From: Pseudomonadota bacterium
Lineage (GTDB): Bacteria > Pseudomonadota > Gammaproteobacteria > Acidithiobacillales > Acidithiobacillaceae
Length of the DNA stretch: 6,542 nucleotides
Assembly: GCA_021818125.1 (NCBI GenBank)
Contig: JAKAFG010000117.1
Span: 1-6,542 of the forward strand
Direction of reading: 5' to 3'
The position numbers and the translations under genes are program-made. The notes under the pieces were generated by a model. The model had not been told where the DNA came from. It did no database searches and saw nothing but the letters and a program-made list of their open reading frames with translations. This document shows, piece by piece, positions 1-5,178 of the stretch (position 1 is the first letter of the stretch; each line of letters starts with the position of its first letter).

Positions 1-1
1 C

Positions 2-583
2 TTCCTTGGGTTGATCTCGTTCCTCCTGTTGTGCGGGGTGTGGGTATTTTCTATCCCGCGCGCGACAGCCGGTGTAGAGTTTGCTTTCTCCGTGGGGGAC
101 GGAGTCAATGCCTACTACCTGCCGGCTATGGCGGATTTTGTCTACTCTGATGATGGGCTCTATTACGAATGGTCGGCGGGTGGCTGGCTGTACAGCGGCG
201 ATTACTACGGCCCCTGGCTGCCGCTGCCCATGACCATGGTCGTGCCGTCACCACTCTTGTACGGTCCGCCGCCTCCGGTATCCGCCTTTCGGCCCTATTT
301 CATCTGGTGGAGGGCGCGGGTGGCGCCGTGGTATCGCGTCTATCATCCTGGCTGGTGGCTGCGACATCATGTGGATTTGGCGCGTTACCGGATCTGGCGC
401 GCGCGGGTGGTTCCCGTGTACAGGAATCGGCCTTTTTACCGATGGCGTATGCATCCGGTTATCCGTCCCGTCGGCGGCCGCATCCGTATCGCTTACCGGG
501 CGCGTCGTCGTCCGGTCCGCCGGATTATCGTCGCGCATCCCCATCCGTTGCGGCGGCGGGTGATCGCACGGCGCGAGCGATGA
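2..583 (+). CDS. Secreted Tyr/Trp/Arg-rich hypothetical protein (5' end outside window)
   Basis: The frame is open to the left edge of the window, so the true start probably lies upstream; a TTG at position 11 is the only internal candidate near the edge. The first visible residues form a hydrophobic stretch (LISFLLLCGVWVFSI) followed by PRATAG, which reads as the end of a Sec signal peptide with cleavage near ATA|G. The mature part has an aromatic segment rich in Tyr, Trp and Gly, then a Pro-rich patch (PPPP), then repeated Trp/Arg motifs (WWRARV, IWRARV), and ends in a very Arg-rich tail (RRRPVRR, RRRVIARRER). Low-complexity basic periplasmic or surface proteins of this style are common in proteobacteria, but I recognise no named family. 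The protein is probably exported; the function is unknown. No Rho-independent terminator is visible after the TGA. Confidence 0.6.
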   Translation, partial: FLGLISFLLLCGVWVFSIPRATAGVEFAFSVGDGVNAYYLPAMADFVYSDDGLYYEWSAGGWLYSGDYYGPWLPLPMTMVVPSPLLYGPPPPVSAFRPYFIWWRARVAPWYRVYHPGWWLRHHVDLARYRIWRARVVPVYRNRPFYRWRMHPVIRPVGGRIRIAYRARRRPVRRIIVAHPHPLRRRVIARRER

Positions 584-663
584 GGAGATGTCCCATCCAG
601 GGATCTGAATTCCTTGAGTACGGCCGGATTTCACCCAAAAGGATGAAGTGTCTGGGGACATCT

Positions 664-978
664 TTAGTGGAGCAAAGCGTGCTTATCGGGTTGTCGCCTA
701 AAACGGCATGCCGCATACAATGAACAGTGCTCATGAAAGCAGTGATACACCATATATAAGTATCTATGGGAGCTAACCCGATAAGCACGGAGCAAAGTAA
801 CGGTGAAGCGGGGGCGGTCTCCCTTGTCCAGCCCGATTGCGGCGTGCAGGGTGATGATCTCCCCTGAGGATAGCCCTTGGCGCGGAGGGAGGGCGAGAAC
901 GGCTTCGGCCAACAGTCTCCCTGCCAAGGTCCCCGGAGAAATTCCTTCGGTCTGGGCGTGGCGGGTGAAGCTTTTCAT
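664..978 (-). CDS. Small hypothetical protein, C-terminus extended by a MITE-like insertion
   Basis: The ORF starts at ATG 978 behind a good ribosome binding site (GGAG, 6 nt spacer) and encodes 104 residues. Residues 1-63 look like a normal soluble small protein (MKSFTRHAQTEG... GDRPRFTVTLL). Residues 64-103 are encoded by the 112-bp inverted-repeat element at 678-789 plus one copy of its 8-bp target duplication. Removing those 120 bp restores a 64-residue protein ending TLLH, using the same TAA stop at 664-666. The insertion therefore added exactly 40 codons, is free of stops in this frame, and left the original terminal LLH in place. The added part is rich in Cys, His, Tyr and Arg and unlike the rest. 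I do not recognise the family. The gene faces the hydrolase remnant at 1005-1382 head to head. Confidence 0.5.
   Translation of the reverse strand: MKSFTRHAQTEGISPGTLAGRLLAEAVLALPPRQGLSSGEIITLHAAIGLDKGDRPRFTVTLLRAYRVSSHRYLYMVYHCFHEHCSLYAACRFRRQPDKHALLH
670..797. repeat. 8-bp target-site duplication flanking the MITE-like element
   Basis: GAGCAAAG occurs at 670-677 and again at 790-797, exactly abutting the two inverted-repeat ends of the 112-bp element. The two copies are identical, consistent with duplication on insertion. On the minus strand both copies are read as codons giving Leu-Leu, once at residues 62-63 and again two residues before the stop. Confidence 0.75.
678..789. mobile_element. 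MITE-like non-autonomous element, 112 bp
   Basis: The element is bounded by perfect 15-bp terminal inverted repeats: CGTGCTTATCGGGTT at 678-692 and its reverse complement AACCCGATAAGCACG at 775-789. It is flanked immediately outside by a perfect 8-bp direct repeat, GAGCAAAG, at 670-677 and 790-797. Terminal repeats plus target-site duplication with a short non-coding AT-richer interior is the signature of a miniature inverted-repeat element moved in trans by a transposase. An 8-bp duplication is made by several IS families (IS66, IS256, ISL3 and IS1595 among them), and I cannot assign these ends to one by eye. The perfect repeats suggest a recent insertion. It sits in the 3' end of the minus-strand gene 664-978. 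Confidence 0.8.
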
Positions 979-1004
979 GGCGTTCTCCGGTATCCATACC
1001 TCAA

Positions 1005-1382
1005 TTGCGCATTCCGGCGATCGTGGGCAGTGATTCCGCCATCGTGGGCACCCGATTCGTCAACCTGCCCGGCAATCTGTTCAGAACCCGCCTGAACGAC
1101 GGCCAGGATGGCGGAGCGGTGATTGACGTGGGTCATGAAATCGTCCTGGAGAAAACGGGCTACGGGCTGGACCAGGCGGCGATGGATGCCTTGCGGGGGT
1201 TTACGGGAATCACGGAATGGGGCCTGGTCGGCAGCCGGACCGGTGCCTGCATCATGGCCTGTGGGTTCTCCCTGTGGGACGCGGGGATCCCCTTTCATGT
1301 GATCCGGCACCTGTGCGCGGAAGAAAAAGGCCCGATGTGCGAAGTGGTGGATACCGTGCTGCAGCGACAGTTTGGAGTATGA
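1005..1382 (+). pseudogene. Isochorismatase-like cysteine hydrolase, 5'-truncated remnant
   Basis: The C-terminal half resembles the cysteine hydrolase (isochorismatase/nicotinamidase) superfamily. There is a Lys in an EKTGYG motif (residues 49-54 counted from TTG 1005), placed like the catalytic Lys, then GSRTGACIMA (76-85), which matches the family's G-x-x-T-x-x-C nucleophile turn with Cys82. After it comes a strand-like segment (GIPFHVIRHLC). Family members usually have about 180-220 residues and begin with a strand carrying the catalytic Asp; that half is absent. The frame is open only back to a TGA at 966-968, there is no ATG, and the TTG at 1005 has no ribosome binding site. The left end abuts the start of the divergent gene 664-978. 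I infer a decayed fragment, though a short unrelated protein expressed from a weak start is possible. A near tandem repeat encodes IVGSDS/IVGTRF at its beginning. Confidence 0.5.
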
Positions 1383-1469
1383 CATGCTGATACCATCTTG
1401 ATGAACTTCACGACGTAAACAGACTCAAACACACGCACTCAGAAATACGGCACAAAAAGGGGATATGCC

Positions 1470-1736
1470 ATGGTTGAAACGGAAATCAGCCTGCTGCAAG
1501 CATTACAGCATCGGATCAGTGATCGCATTCTTGCCTTGGCACAGCATGCGTTGGATCTCGGCATGAAATATGCCGTCCTGGACATTCATCGCCAGGATGG
1601 GCTGATTTGCGTCATCACCACCAGTTACCCCATGGCTAAAGGGATCGCCCAAACGGCTGTTCATCACCCTTTGCAAGTAGTCAGCCTGACGAGCATCGTC
1701 GCTGTGGGCATCACCCGTCGGGAAGGGCACATCTAG
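1470..1736 (+). CDS. Hypothetical protein, 88 aa
   Basis: The start at ATG 1470 follows AAAAAGGGGATATGCC, a strong purine-rich ribosome binding site. The first 30 residues are helical in character (SLLQALQHRISDRILALAQHALDLG). They are followed by strand-like segments (YAVLDIHRQDGLICVITTSYP) and a second hydrophobic part (PLQVVSLTSIVAVGI). It has no signal peptide or convincing membrane helix, so it is probably a small cytosolic alpha/beta protein. I do not recognise the family. It reads in the same direction as the DUF3579 gene 71 bp downstream, with a GC-rich stem-loop between them, so the two may be expressed separately or with attenuation. Confidence 0.6.
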   Translation: MVETEISLLQALQHRISDRILALAQHALDLGMKYAVLDIHRQDGLICVITTSYPMAKGIAQTAVHHPLQVVSLTSIVAVGITRREGHI

Positions 1737-1740
1737 CAAG

Positions 1741-1766
1741 GGGCGCACCCTGCAAGGGTTGCGCCC
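1741..1766 (+). terminator. GC-rich stem-loop after the 88-aa gene
   Basis: Arms GGGCGCACCC (1741-1750) and GGGTTGCGCCC (1756-1766) pair around the loop TGCAA with one bulged base. It begins 4 bp after the stop codon, where a terminator or 3' stabilising hairpin would be expected. No T-run follows, so a classical Rho-independent terminator is not proven. Its arm shares GCGCACCCTGC with the hairpin at 2096-2125. Confidence 0.45.
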
Positions 1767-1807
1767 GGCAAGATCGAATCCTGACCATTCACGCACAGGA
1801 ATAAAAC

Positions 1808-2167
1808 ATGCTCATTGTTATTGAAGGCGTTGTGCTGCCGGATCGTCGTAAAGTGCGGCCATCGGACTGGGCGGAAATGCTGATTGAGGGAGCAGGCCTG
1901 GCACACTTTGGTCCGAACCATAAAATTCACTATGAGGATGACGTGGAACCGGCAACCATCGATGGCTATGCGTCCATTATTTTCGACGAAGCCCTGGAAC
2001 AGTCACAGCCGGAAGCTTACGCGGAGTTGCTGCACTTTGCCACCAAGAACAACCTGAATATTTTCATGAAAGAAGGGACCATTCAGCATCAGGACGGGTG
2101 CGCGTCCCGCGAAGGACGCGCACCCTGCGATCCGCATCTGCCTGCGAAAGAGAAATGCCGGGCATGA
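1808..2167 (+). CDS. DUF3579 family protein with a hairpin-encoded C-terminal extension
   Basis: Residues 3-84 match the DUF3579 pattern as I know it: an initial strand (IVIEGVVLPDRRK), the hallmark RPSDWAE motif at 17-23, a segment with HFGPNHKIHY, a middle part (VEPATIDGYASIIFD), and a final helix (PEAYAELLHFATKNNLNI). Members are short cytosolic proteins of roughly 90-100 residues restricted largely to beta/gamma-proteobacteria; no biochemical role is established to my knowledge. ATG 1808 follows AGGA with a 7-nt spacer. The frame runs about 24 residues past the expected end (from about residue 96, GCASREGRAPC...), and this tail is encoded across a perfect 12-bp stem-loop at 2096-2125. I infer that the original stop was lost or replaced when this sequence arose. 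Confidence 0.8.
   Translation: MLIVIEGVVLPDRRKVRPSDWAEMLIEGAGLAHFGPNHKIHYEDDVEPATIDGYASIIFDEALEQSQPEAYAELLHFATKNNLNIFMKEGTIQHQDGCASREGRAPCDPHLPAKEKCRA
2096..2125 (+). repeat. Perfect 12-bp inverted repeat inside the DUF3579 reading frame
   Basis: GGGTGCGCGTCC (2096-2107) and GGACGCGCACCC (2114-2125) are exact reverse complements separated by the six bases CGCGAA. The stem is very GC-rich and would form a stable RNA hairpin. It lies in the 3' end of the DUF3579 ORF and shares GCGCACCCTGC with the stem-loop at 1741-1766, suggesting a REP-like palindrome or a terminator-type hairpin rather than conserved coding sequence. No T-run follows. Confidence 0.7.
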
Positions 2168-2228
2168 AGATGGTCCAGGCATGGACGCCGTGGAAAGACC
2201 AGATACTGGCAGAGAATCGGAAAAATGA

Positions 2229-2438
2229 ATGATGGTTGCTGAAATTCCTAAAAACAGGCTGGTCCAGGCCGTGGCGGCAGGCGGGATGGATCTGGGCGAA
2301 GATTCCTCCTACAAGACCCCGGAAGATTGGATAGGTAAAGGCGGGCTGACCAAGCAGCTGGTGGAGCGGGCACTACAGACCGAGACGGTCGAGCACCTGG
2401 GATATGCTAAATCAAGAAGGAGTTTTCAAGATGAATAA
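2229..2438 (+). pseudogene. IS256 (mutator) family transposase, N-terminal remnant
   Basis: The frame encodes TPEDWIGKGGLTKQLVERALQTETVEHLGYAKS at residues 30-62. This follows the N-terminal pattern of IS256-family transposases, in which a GxxGLLKQL motif leads to VERALEAELTEHLGYxK. Full-length enzymes have about 400 residues with a DDE catalytic core; here everything after GYAK is missing. The last codons (SRRSFQDE) are read through the ribosome binding site and start of the next gene. It cannot be an active transposase. The deletion junction lies around 2410-2418. No matching terminal inverted repeats were found around it. Confidence 0.7.
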
Positions 2439-2733
2439 TCGCTTGTTCGTTGTTTCTGTTATTGGTATTTTGCTTGGCACACCGTTGGCGGTCGCGTCCA
2501 CAACCATTCCCTCCACTTCAGCGGTAACTTCCGCTAAAACGGCAATCGCAACCCATGCTCAAATCGTCAAGCAGAAACGGATTGCCCATATCCAGGCTCG
2601 CATTATGCGGCTGAAACGTCTGGATACGATTTTGACGTCCAAGAGCGAAACGCTGCGACTGGCCAAGGCGGCACGTGTAAAATCGCAGATTAGGAAACTC
2701 CAGGCACATCTCACCAAGCTGCAGGGCAAATAG
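2431..2733 (+). CDS. Small exported basic helical protein, 100 aa
   Basis: I start it at ATG 2431 because AAGGAG lies 8 nt upstream; the in-frame ATG at 2404 belongs to the transposase stub and lacks such a site. The N-terminus is a Sec signal peptide: MNNR, then a hydrophobic core (LFVVSVIGILLGTPL), then AVA|S with likely cleavage after residue 22. A Ser/Thr/Ala-rich linker follows (23-45). From about residue 50 to the end it is a Lys/Arg-rich amphipathic helix with regular Ile/Leu spacing (RIAHIQARIMRLKRLDTIL... RVKSQIRKLQAHLTKLQGK), probably a coiled coil. It is likely periplasmic. I recognise no family. Its translation signals directly abut the IS256 remnant. Confidence 0.65.
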   Translation: MNNRLFVVSVIGILLGTPLAVASTTIPSTSAVTSAKTAIATHAQIVKQKRIAHIQARIMRLKRLDTILTSKSETLRLAKAARVKSQIRKLQAHLTKLQGK

Positions 2734-3067
2734 AGTCATCGTCCCGTGTCGCCAGGGTCATGCACGGAAGACTTTTCTGTAGGGCGGTGCGCGCCATCAT
2801 TGGCACTGCTTGTGGTGTAAGGGCGATTTCATGGAGCAACCTGGATATTAGCCCTCCCGGCCAATCATCCCGAGGGTTGCCCGGCGAGGTCTGTACTCCC
2901 AATCAGCCACCACCGCCTTGCTCAGCGCGATATACCTGCACCCCAGACAATGGAGGCGACCCACGCTTTGGCAACACGCGCAGGCCATAGCAACAGAGCA
3001 TGAAACCCCGGTTAAAGCCTTGGCTTTGTCGCGAAAGAATTCGCTCCCCAATGATGAAGGAGACAGC
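2734..3067. other. Stretch of about 330 bp without a convincing gene
   Basis: Several overlapping frames are open here on both strands, but none has a ribosome binding site with a plausible start or a recognisable motif. I see no tRNA, no terminator with a T-run after the 2431-2733 gene, and no long repeat. It could be decayed coding sequence. Confidence 0.4.
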
Positions 3068-3292
3068 ATGGCTGTGTACCCGCTAAAAATTATGAAATTC
3101 TTGGGTAGTCCCCGGATCGGCATCACACCAGATGACGTGATGCATTTTGCCGTTCATTCTGGGCAGGAACGCAGAGGCCGGATCTCCGACATGACCTGTC
3201 CGGCAAACAAGACTCCCTCGTCGCTAACAGGCAGGTCGGCGAACTTCAGGGCTGCTGCCGTCCAAGTATTGCAAGTATGGAAAGCATCGTAG
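3068..3292 (+). CDS. Doubtful 74-aa ORF overlapping the DUF2459 gene antisense
   Basis: ATG 3068 is preceded by AAGGAG with a 5-nt spacer, an excellent ribosome binding site, and the first 28 residues (MAVYPLKIMKFLGSPRIGIT...) look protein-like. From about residue 30 onward the frame runs antisense to the well-supported DUF2459 gene (last 139 bp), and that part looks like a shadow reading. It may be the 5' end of a gene truncated by rearrangement, or chance. No family is recognised. Confidence 0.25.
   Translation: MAVYPLKIMKFLGSPRIGITPDDVMHFAVHSGQERRGRISDMTCPANKTPSSLTGRSANFRAAAVQVLQVWKAS
3120..3143. repeat. Inverted repeat beyond the DUF2459 stop
   Basis: GCATCAC (3120-3126) and GTGATGC (3137-3143) form a perfect 7-bp stem with a 10-nt loop, 11 bp beyond the stop codon of the minus-strand DUF2459 gene. 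The plus-strand side is followed by ATTTTG. It might act as a weak terminator, but no T-run follows in the minus direction that matters for the upstream gene. Confidence 0.3.
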
Positions 3293-3996
3293 GTGCCTGT
3301 AGAGGCAAAGAAACGGCTTCCCGGAAATGGGCCGGGGGCCAGACTGACCGGATCCTCGCTTGGCCCCATTCGCAGGTAGTCTCCAAGATAGGCGTCGAGC
3401 CTCCAGACGGCGGTGCGGGACACGCATATCCAGCGCAGATGAGCATCAGGCGGAAGCGCATTTTTCGGGTGCTTTGATAGGCCTTCGACGAAAACAACGC
3501 TCGAAGAGGGAAACAAGGCGTCGATCGCCATTCCCGGTCCCGGATGGGTTGCTATGTAAAAGTTCCGGTTGCCCCATCCGTATGCGAGATACTTCGCTTC
3601 CGGGAACCAATGGCGCAAGTGGTCCAAGGACGGACCGAGAGCTCCGACAGGCAGGACCAGACCGGTGTGCCAGCCTTCGTCCAGCACCCCGATGGTTACT
3701 TCCGTGCTGTTTGTAAGAAAGTGCGGCGGCGGCGGCAAGACCGGCTTAGTAGCGACCGAAGGCGGCAGGCCGGGCGCGCAGCTGGCCAGCATAGCGGTTG
3801 CCAAGGTCGCGATGGCAACCCGCGCCGCCAACAACAGCCTGGGCAATGTGCCTGGGCCGTGTATGCCCCTGCATCGCTGGGGCACAGGCTCCCTCGGGGC
3901 GACGCTGTGCTGCCGCGACAGATGGGGAGAACGTACGCCCAGCAATAGCACCAAGCGTTCGAGCGTTCTGTGGTGGATGACATAACGTCCGTACAT
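3154..3996 (-). CDS. DUF2459 family putative lipoprotein
   Basis: The C-terminal two-thirds match DUF2459: VLDEGWHTGLVLP (about 104-116 from ATG 3996), AYGWGNRNFYIA (138-149), a middle part with ALFPSSSVVFVEGL, and near the end GTYDAFHTCNTWTAAAL (234-250), where conserved His and Cys-Asn-Thr-Trp residues sit. The family has no firmly assigned function; the His/Cys pair suggests a cysteine-hydrolase-like fold, which is inference. A hydrophobic segment ending in LASC (Cys73) is a clear lipobox, implying a lipoprotein with its globular part outside the cytoplasm. Start choice is uncertain. ATG 3996 has the best ribosome binding site (AGAGAGGTGCACC) and a -10-like TATACT about 45 bp upstream, but leaves 50 residues before the signal segment. 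GTG 3885 (GAGG, 6-nt spacer) gives a 243-residue protein with a normal type II signal peptide, and may be the real start. Confidence 0.75.
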   Translation of the reverse strand: MYGRYVIHHRTLERLVLLLGVRSPHLSRQHSVAPREPVPQRCRGIHGPGTLPRLLLAARVAIATLATAMLASCAPGLPPSVATKPVLPPPPHFLTNSTEVTIGVLDEGWHTGLVLPVGALGPSLDHLRHWFPEAKYLAYGWGNRNFYIATHPGPGMAIDALFPSSSVVFVEGLSKHPKNALPPDAHLRWICVSRTAVWRLDAYLGDYLRMGPSEDPVSLAPGPFPGSRFFASTGTYDAFHTCNTWTAAALKFADLPVSDEGVLFAGQVMSEIRPLRSCPE

Positions 3997-4041
3997 GGTG
4001 CACCTCTCTGAAATGGTGTACTCCATACTCCATAACACCGC

Positions 4042-4047
4042 AGTATA
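4042..4047 (-). promoter_or_regulatory. Possible -10 element for the DUF2459 gene
   Basis: The minus strand reads TATACT here, five of six matches to the sigma-70 -10 consensus. It is about 45 bp upstream of ATG 3996. No good -35 hexamer lies at the usual 16-18 bp, so this is weak. Confidence 0.25.
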
Positions 4048-4160
4048 CCGGGTAATCATGTCACGCAGCTGAAGTTATATTCACTGAGATCACTAACACG
4101 AACAAGCCAAAAGGACTGGATTATGGCGATGGCTGAGTGCTGCCGACCCGCCCGCAGCCG

Positions 4161-4363
4161 TAGGTGTAGCGGCTTGCAATCGAAAACGGCGTGCTCGCAA
4201 TCAACGGGCATTTTCGGCTCACATTAACTGCGACTGACGGGTCCTCGTGCTCACATTATTTGCGCCTATGGTCGCAATCATCCGCCTGTGCTCGCAATCG
4301 AAAATGGTGTGCTCACATTAATTGCAACTGACGGCACCCCTGTCCGCTTGAGGTATACTTCAA
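4161..4363 (+). repeat. Array of about seven short motifs at mostly 20-21 bp spacing, long copy
   Basis: Related motifs begin at 4172 (GCTTGCAATCG), 4193 (GCTCGCAATCA), 4217 (GCTCACATTAACTGC), 4249 (GCTCACATTATTTGC), 4270 (degenerate, TCGCAATCA), 4290 (GCTCGCAATCG) and 4311 (GCTCACATTAATTGC). Steps are 21, 24, 32, 21, 20 and 21 bp, about two helical turns, so a bound protein would see most sites on one DNA face. The first and sixth units share GCAATCGAAAA plus a GG-G-GT end. The block to 4363 recurs at 6443-6527. Candidate identities are the multiple transposase-binding repeats found at the ends of some IS families (IS21 is known for this), plasmid-type iterons, or operator repeats. No transposase gene adjoins it. 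Confidence 0.6.
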
Positions 4364-4502
4364 TCGGATGCAGCAATGAGAAAATGAAGCGTGGCAGGGC
4401 TTCCAGCCGTCCTACCGTGCTATATTTTCCGTTTTCTCTATCGACCCCATGCAGCGCATCACCGATGAGACGTTCCGGATGGCGACCGCGATCAACCCGT
4501 AT
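4364..4502. other. Gap without a recognised gene
   Basis: Only short frames are open here. The most protein-like is a 30-codon plus frame at 4449-4541 (MQRITDETFRMATAINPYSM...), which has no ribosome binding site and could be a gene remnant. I see no RNA gene or terminator. Confidence 0.3.
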
Positions 4503-4694
4503 TCAATGACCGTGCCCCTTCTTCCCAGTGCAGATGTTTGACGATGCGCCACTGAACCCGGCACGAACGCCCCAGACTTTTGCCCAGAACGCCGCCCGCT
4601 GCTTTGCTTCCCCGGCACTGGTGATCTGCCGGTCCACCGCCCGGCTCAATCTCCGTATGGCATACATCCGCCTTTCGTCGCTGTTACGGCGCAT
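4503..4694 (-). CDS. Small basic hypothetical protein, 63 aa
   Basis: ATG 4694 has a strong ribosome binding site (GGAAAGGGG, ending 5 nt before the start). The product is strongly basic: an Arg-rich amphipathic helix (RRNSDERRMYAIRRLSRAVD), a second helix with aromatic residues (EAKQRAAFWAKVWGVRAG), and a Gly/Lys/His tail (TGKKGHGH). Such a charge pattern fits nucleic-acid binding, but that is inference and no family is recognised. Its start overlaps the end of the 76-aa gene by 11 bp, suggesting translational coupling in one transcript from the 5058 end. Confidence 0.5.
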   Translation of the reverse strand: MRRNSDERRMYAIRRLSRAVDRQITSAGEAKQRAAFWAKVWGVRAGFSGASSNICTGKKGHGH

Positions 4695-4914
4695 CACAGC
4701 CCCTTTCCATTGCCCGCGGTACTCGTTCACCTGTCGTCAGGTAGGGATCTATTCTTTGCGTGTTAACCAGTTTGGACGTGGCTACCTCATCGGCCAAACC
4801 CTTGTGGCGGCGCGTAGGCTGCTGCCGTTGCCGATCATACTCCCACACTGTTGTCCAAAACGGATCAACGGCTTGTTTGACCGATGATCGGTATCGCGGT
4901 GTAAGAATGGGCAC
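4684..4914 (-). CDS. Hypothetical protein, 76 aa
   Basis: The start is GTG 4914 with AAGG 7 nt upstream. It lies 21 bp after the stop of the 40-aa membrane peptide and overlaps the next gene by 11 bp, which is good evidence for an operon. The product is hydrophilic, with an aromatic patch (DPFWTTVWEYDRQRQQ), many Arg and Thr residues, and no signal peptide or membrane segment. I do not recognise it. A competing frame (4782-5045, minus) overlaps it but lacks the operon fit. Confidence 0.45.
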   Translation of the reverse strand: MPILTPRYRSSVKQAVDPFWTTVWEYDRQRQQPTRRHKGLADEVATSKLVNTQRIDPYLTTGERVPRAMERGCDAP

Positions 4915-4935
4915 CCTATCGCCTTATCCTGCAGT

Positions 4936-5058
4936 TCATGGAATGGAATTGACGAACCACAAAATAACTGCACCAACCAGAACAGAAACCGTGACGGCGC
5001 CAGCAGCGCCAACCATTGCAAGGGTGAGCATTCTTGCCACTTCAACTCCGAATGTCAT
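4936..5058 (-). CDS. 40-aa single-span membrane peptide
   Basis: This short ORF begins at ATG 5058 behind an almost ideal ribosome binding site (GGAGG, 5-nt spacer). It opens with MTFGVEVARMLTLAM, continues through a Gly/Ala/Val-rich hydrophobic span of about 25 residues (roughly 11-36), and ends FVNSIP. That is a single transmembrane helix with an N-terminal Glu/Arg and almost no soluble part. The size and character fit small inner-membrane proteins, such as phage or plasmid accessory peptides, type I toxins or regulators of membrane complexes. I cannot choose among these. It heads a run of three closely packed minus-strand genes with hairpins in its leader. Confidence 0.55.
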   Translation of the reverse strand: MTFGVEVARMLTLAMVGAAGAVTVSVLVGAVILWFVNSIP

Positions 5059-5137
5059 GTCAACCTCCATCCATCGCTGATTGCCTGTAAAATCACCTTT
5101 CTCACAGACCCGTTCAGTGCCGATGGCACCAAACGAA

Positions 5138-5156
5138 CGCCCCAGGCTGCGGGGCG
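5138..5156 (-). promoter_or_regulatory. GC-rich hairpin in the leader of the 40-aa gene
   Basis: CGCCCC (5138-5143) pairs with GGGGCG (5151-5156) around a 7-nt loop. A second, smaller palindrome, GTGCC-GAT-GGCAC, lies at 5117-5129. Both fall between the candidate promoter and ATG 5058. Roles in attenuation, RNA stability or operator binding are all possible. No T-run follows either one. Confidence 0.3.
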
Positions 5157-5178
5157 GCCGATCTGTAGATTGAATAAT

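Noticed and set aside
248..661. Minus-strand 137-codon ORF opposite the Arg-rich secreted protein
   Set aside because: It is a shadow of the GC-rich coding region; the composition (Pro, Asp, Arg, Met) mirrors the opposite strand and no motif is present.
975..1385. Long minus-strand ORF opposite the hydrolase remnant
   Set aside because: It is the antisense shadow of a frame with recognisable Lys/Cys motifs and has low-complexity His/Arg/Pro composition without a ribosome binding site.
2164..2232. 22-codon ORF (MKMVQAWTPWKD...) just before the IS256 stub
   Set aside because: It is too short, has no ribosome binding site at a useful distance, and has no recognisable similarity; it is probably chance.
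2848..3126. Minus-strand 92-codon ORF with a Cys-rich middle
   Set aside because: There is no ribosome binding site at its start and no recognisable motif, and its N-terminal part is antisense to the better-initiated frame at 3068.
4161..4363. CRISPR array
   Set aside because: The motifs are short, degenerate and contiguous, with no distinct spacers of constant length between identical repeats, and no cas gene is present.
4288..4509. Plus-strand 73-codon ORF beginning in the repeat array
   Set aside because: Its first 25 codons are repeat sequence, and differences from the right-hand copy are mostly nonsynonymous, so there is no sign of coding constraint.
4760..5080. Plus-strand 106-codon ORF and the minus-strand ORF 4782-5045
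   Set aside because: Both conflict with the minus-strand set of 40-, 76- and 63-aa genes, which have good starts and operon-like spacing; these frames have none.
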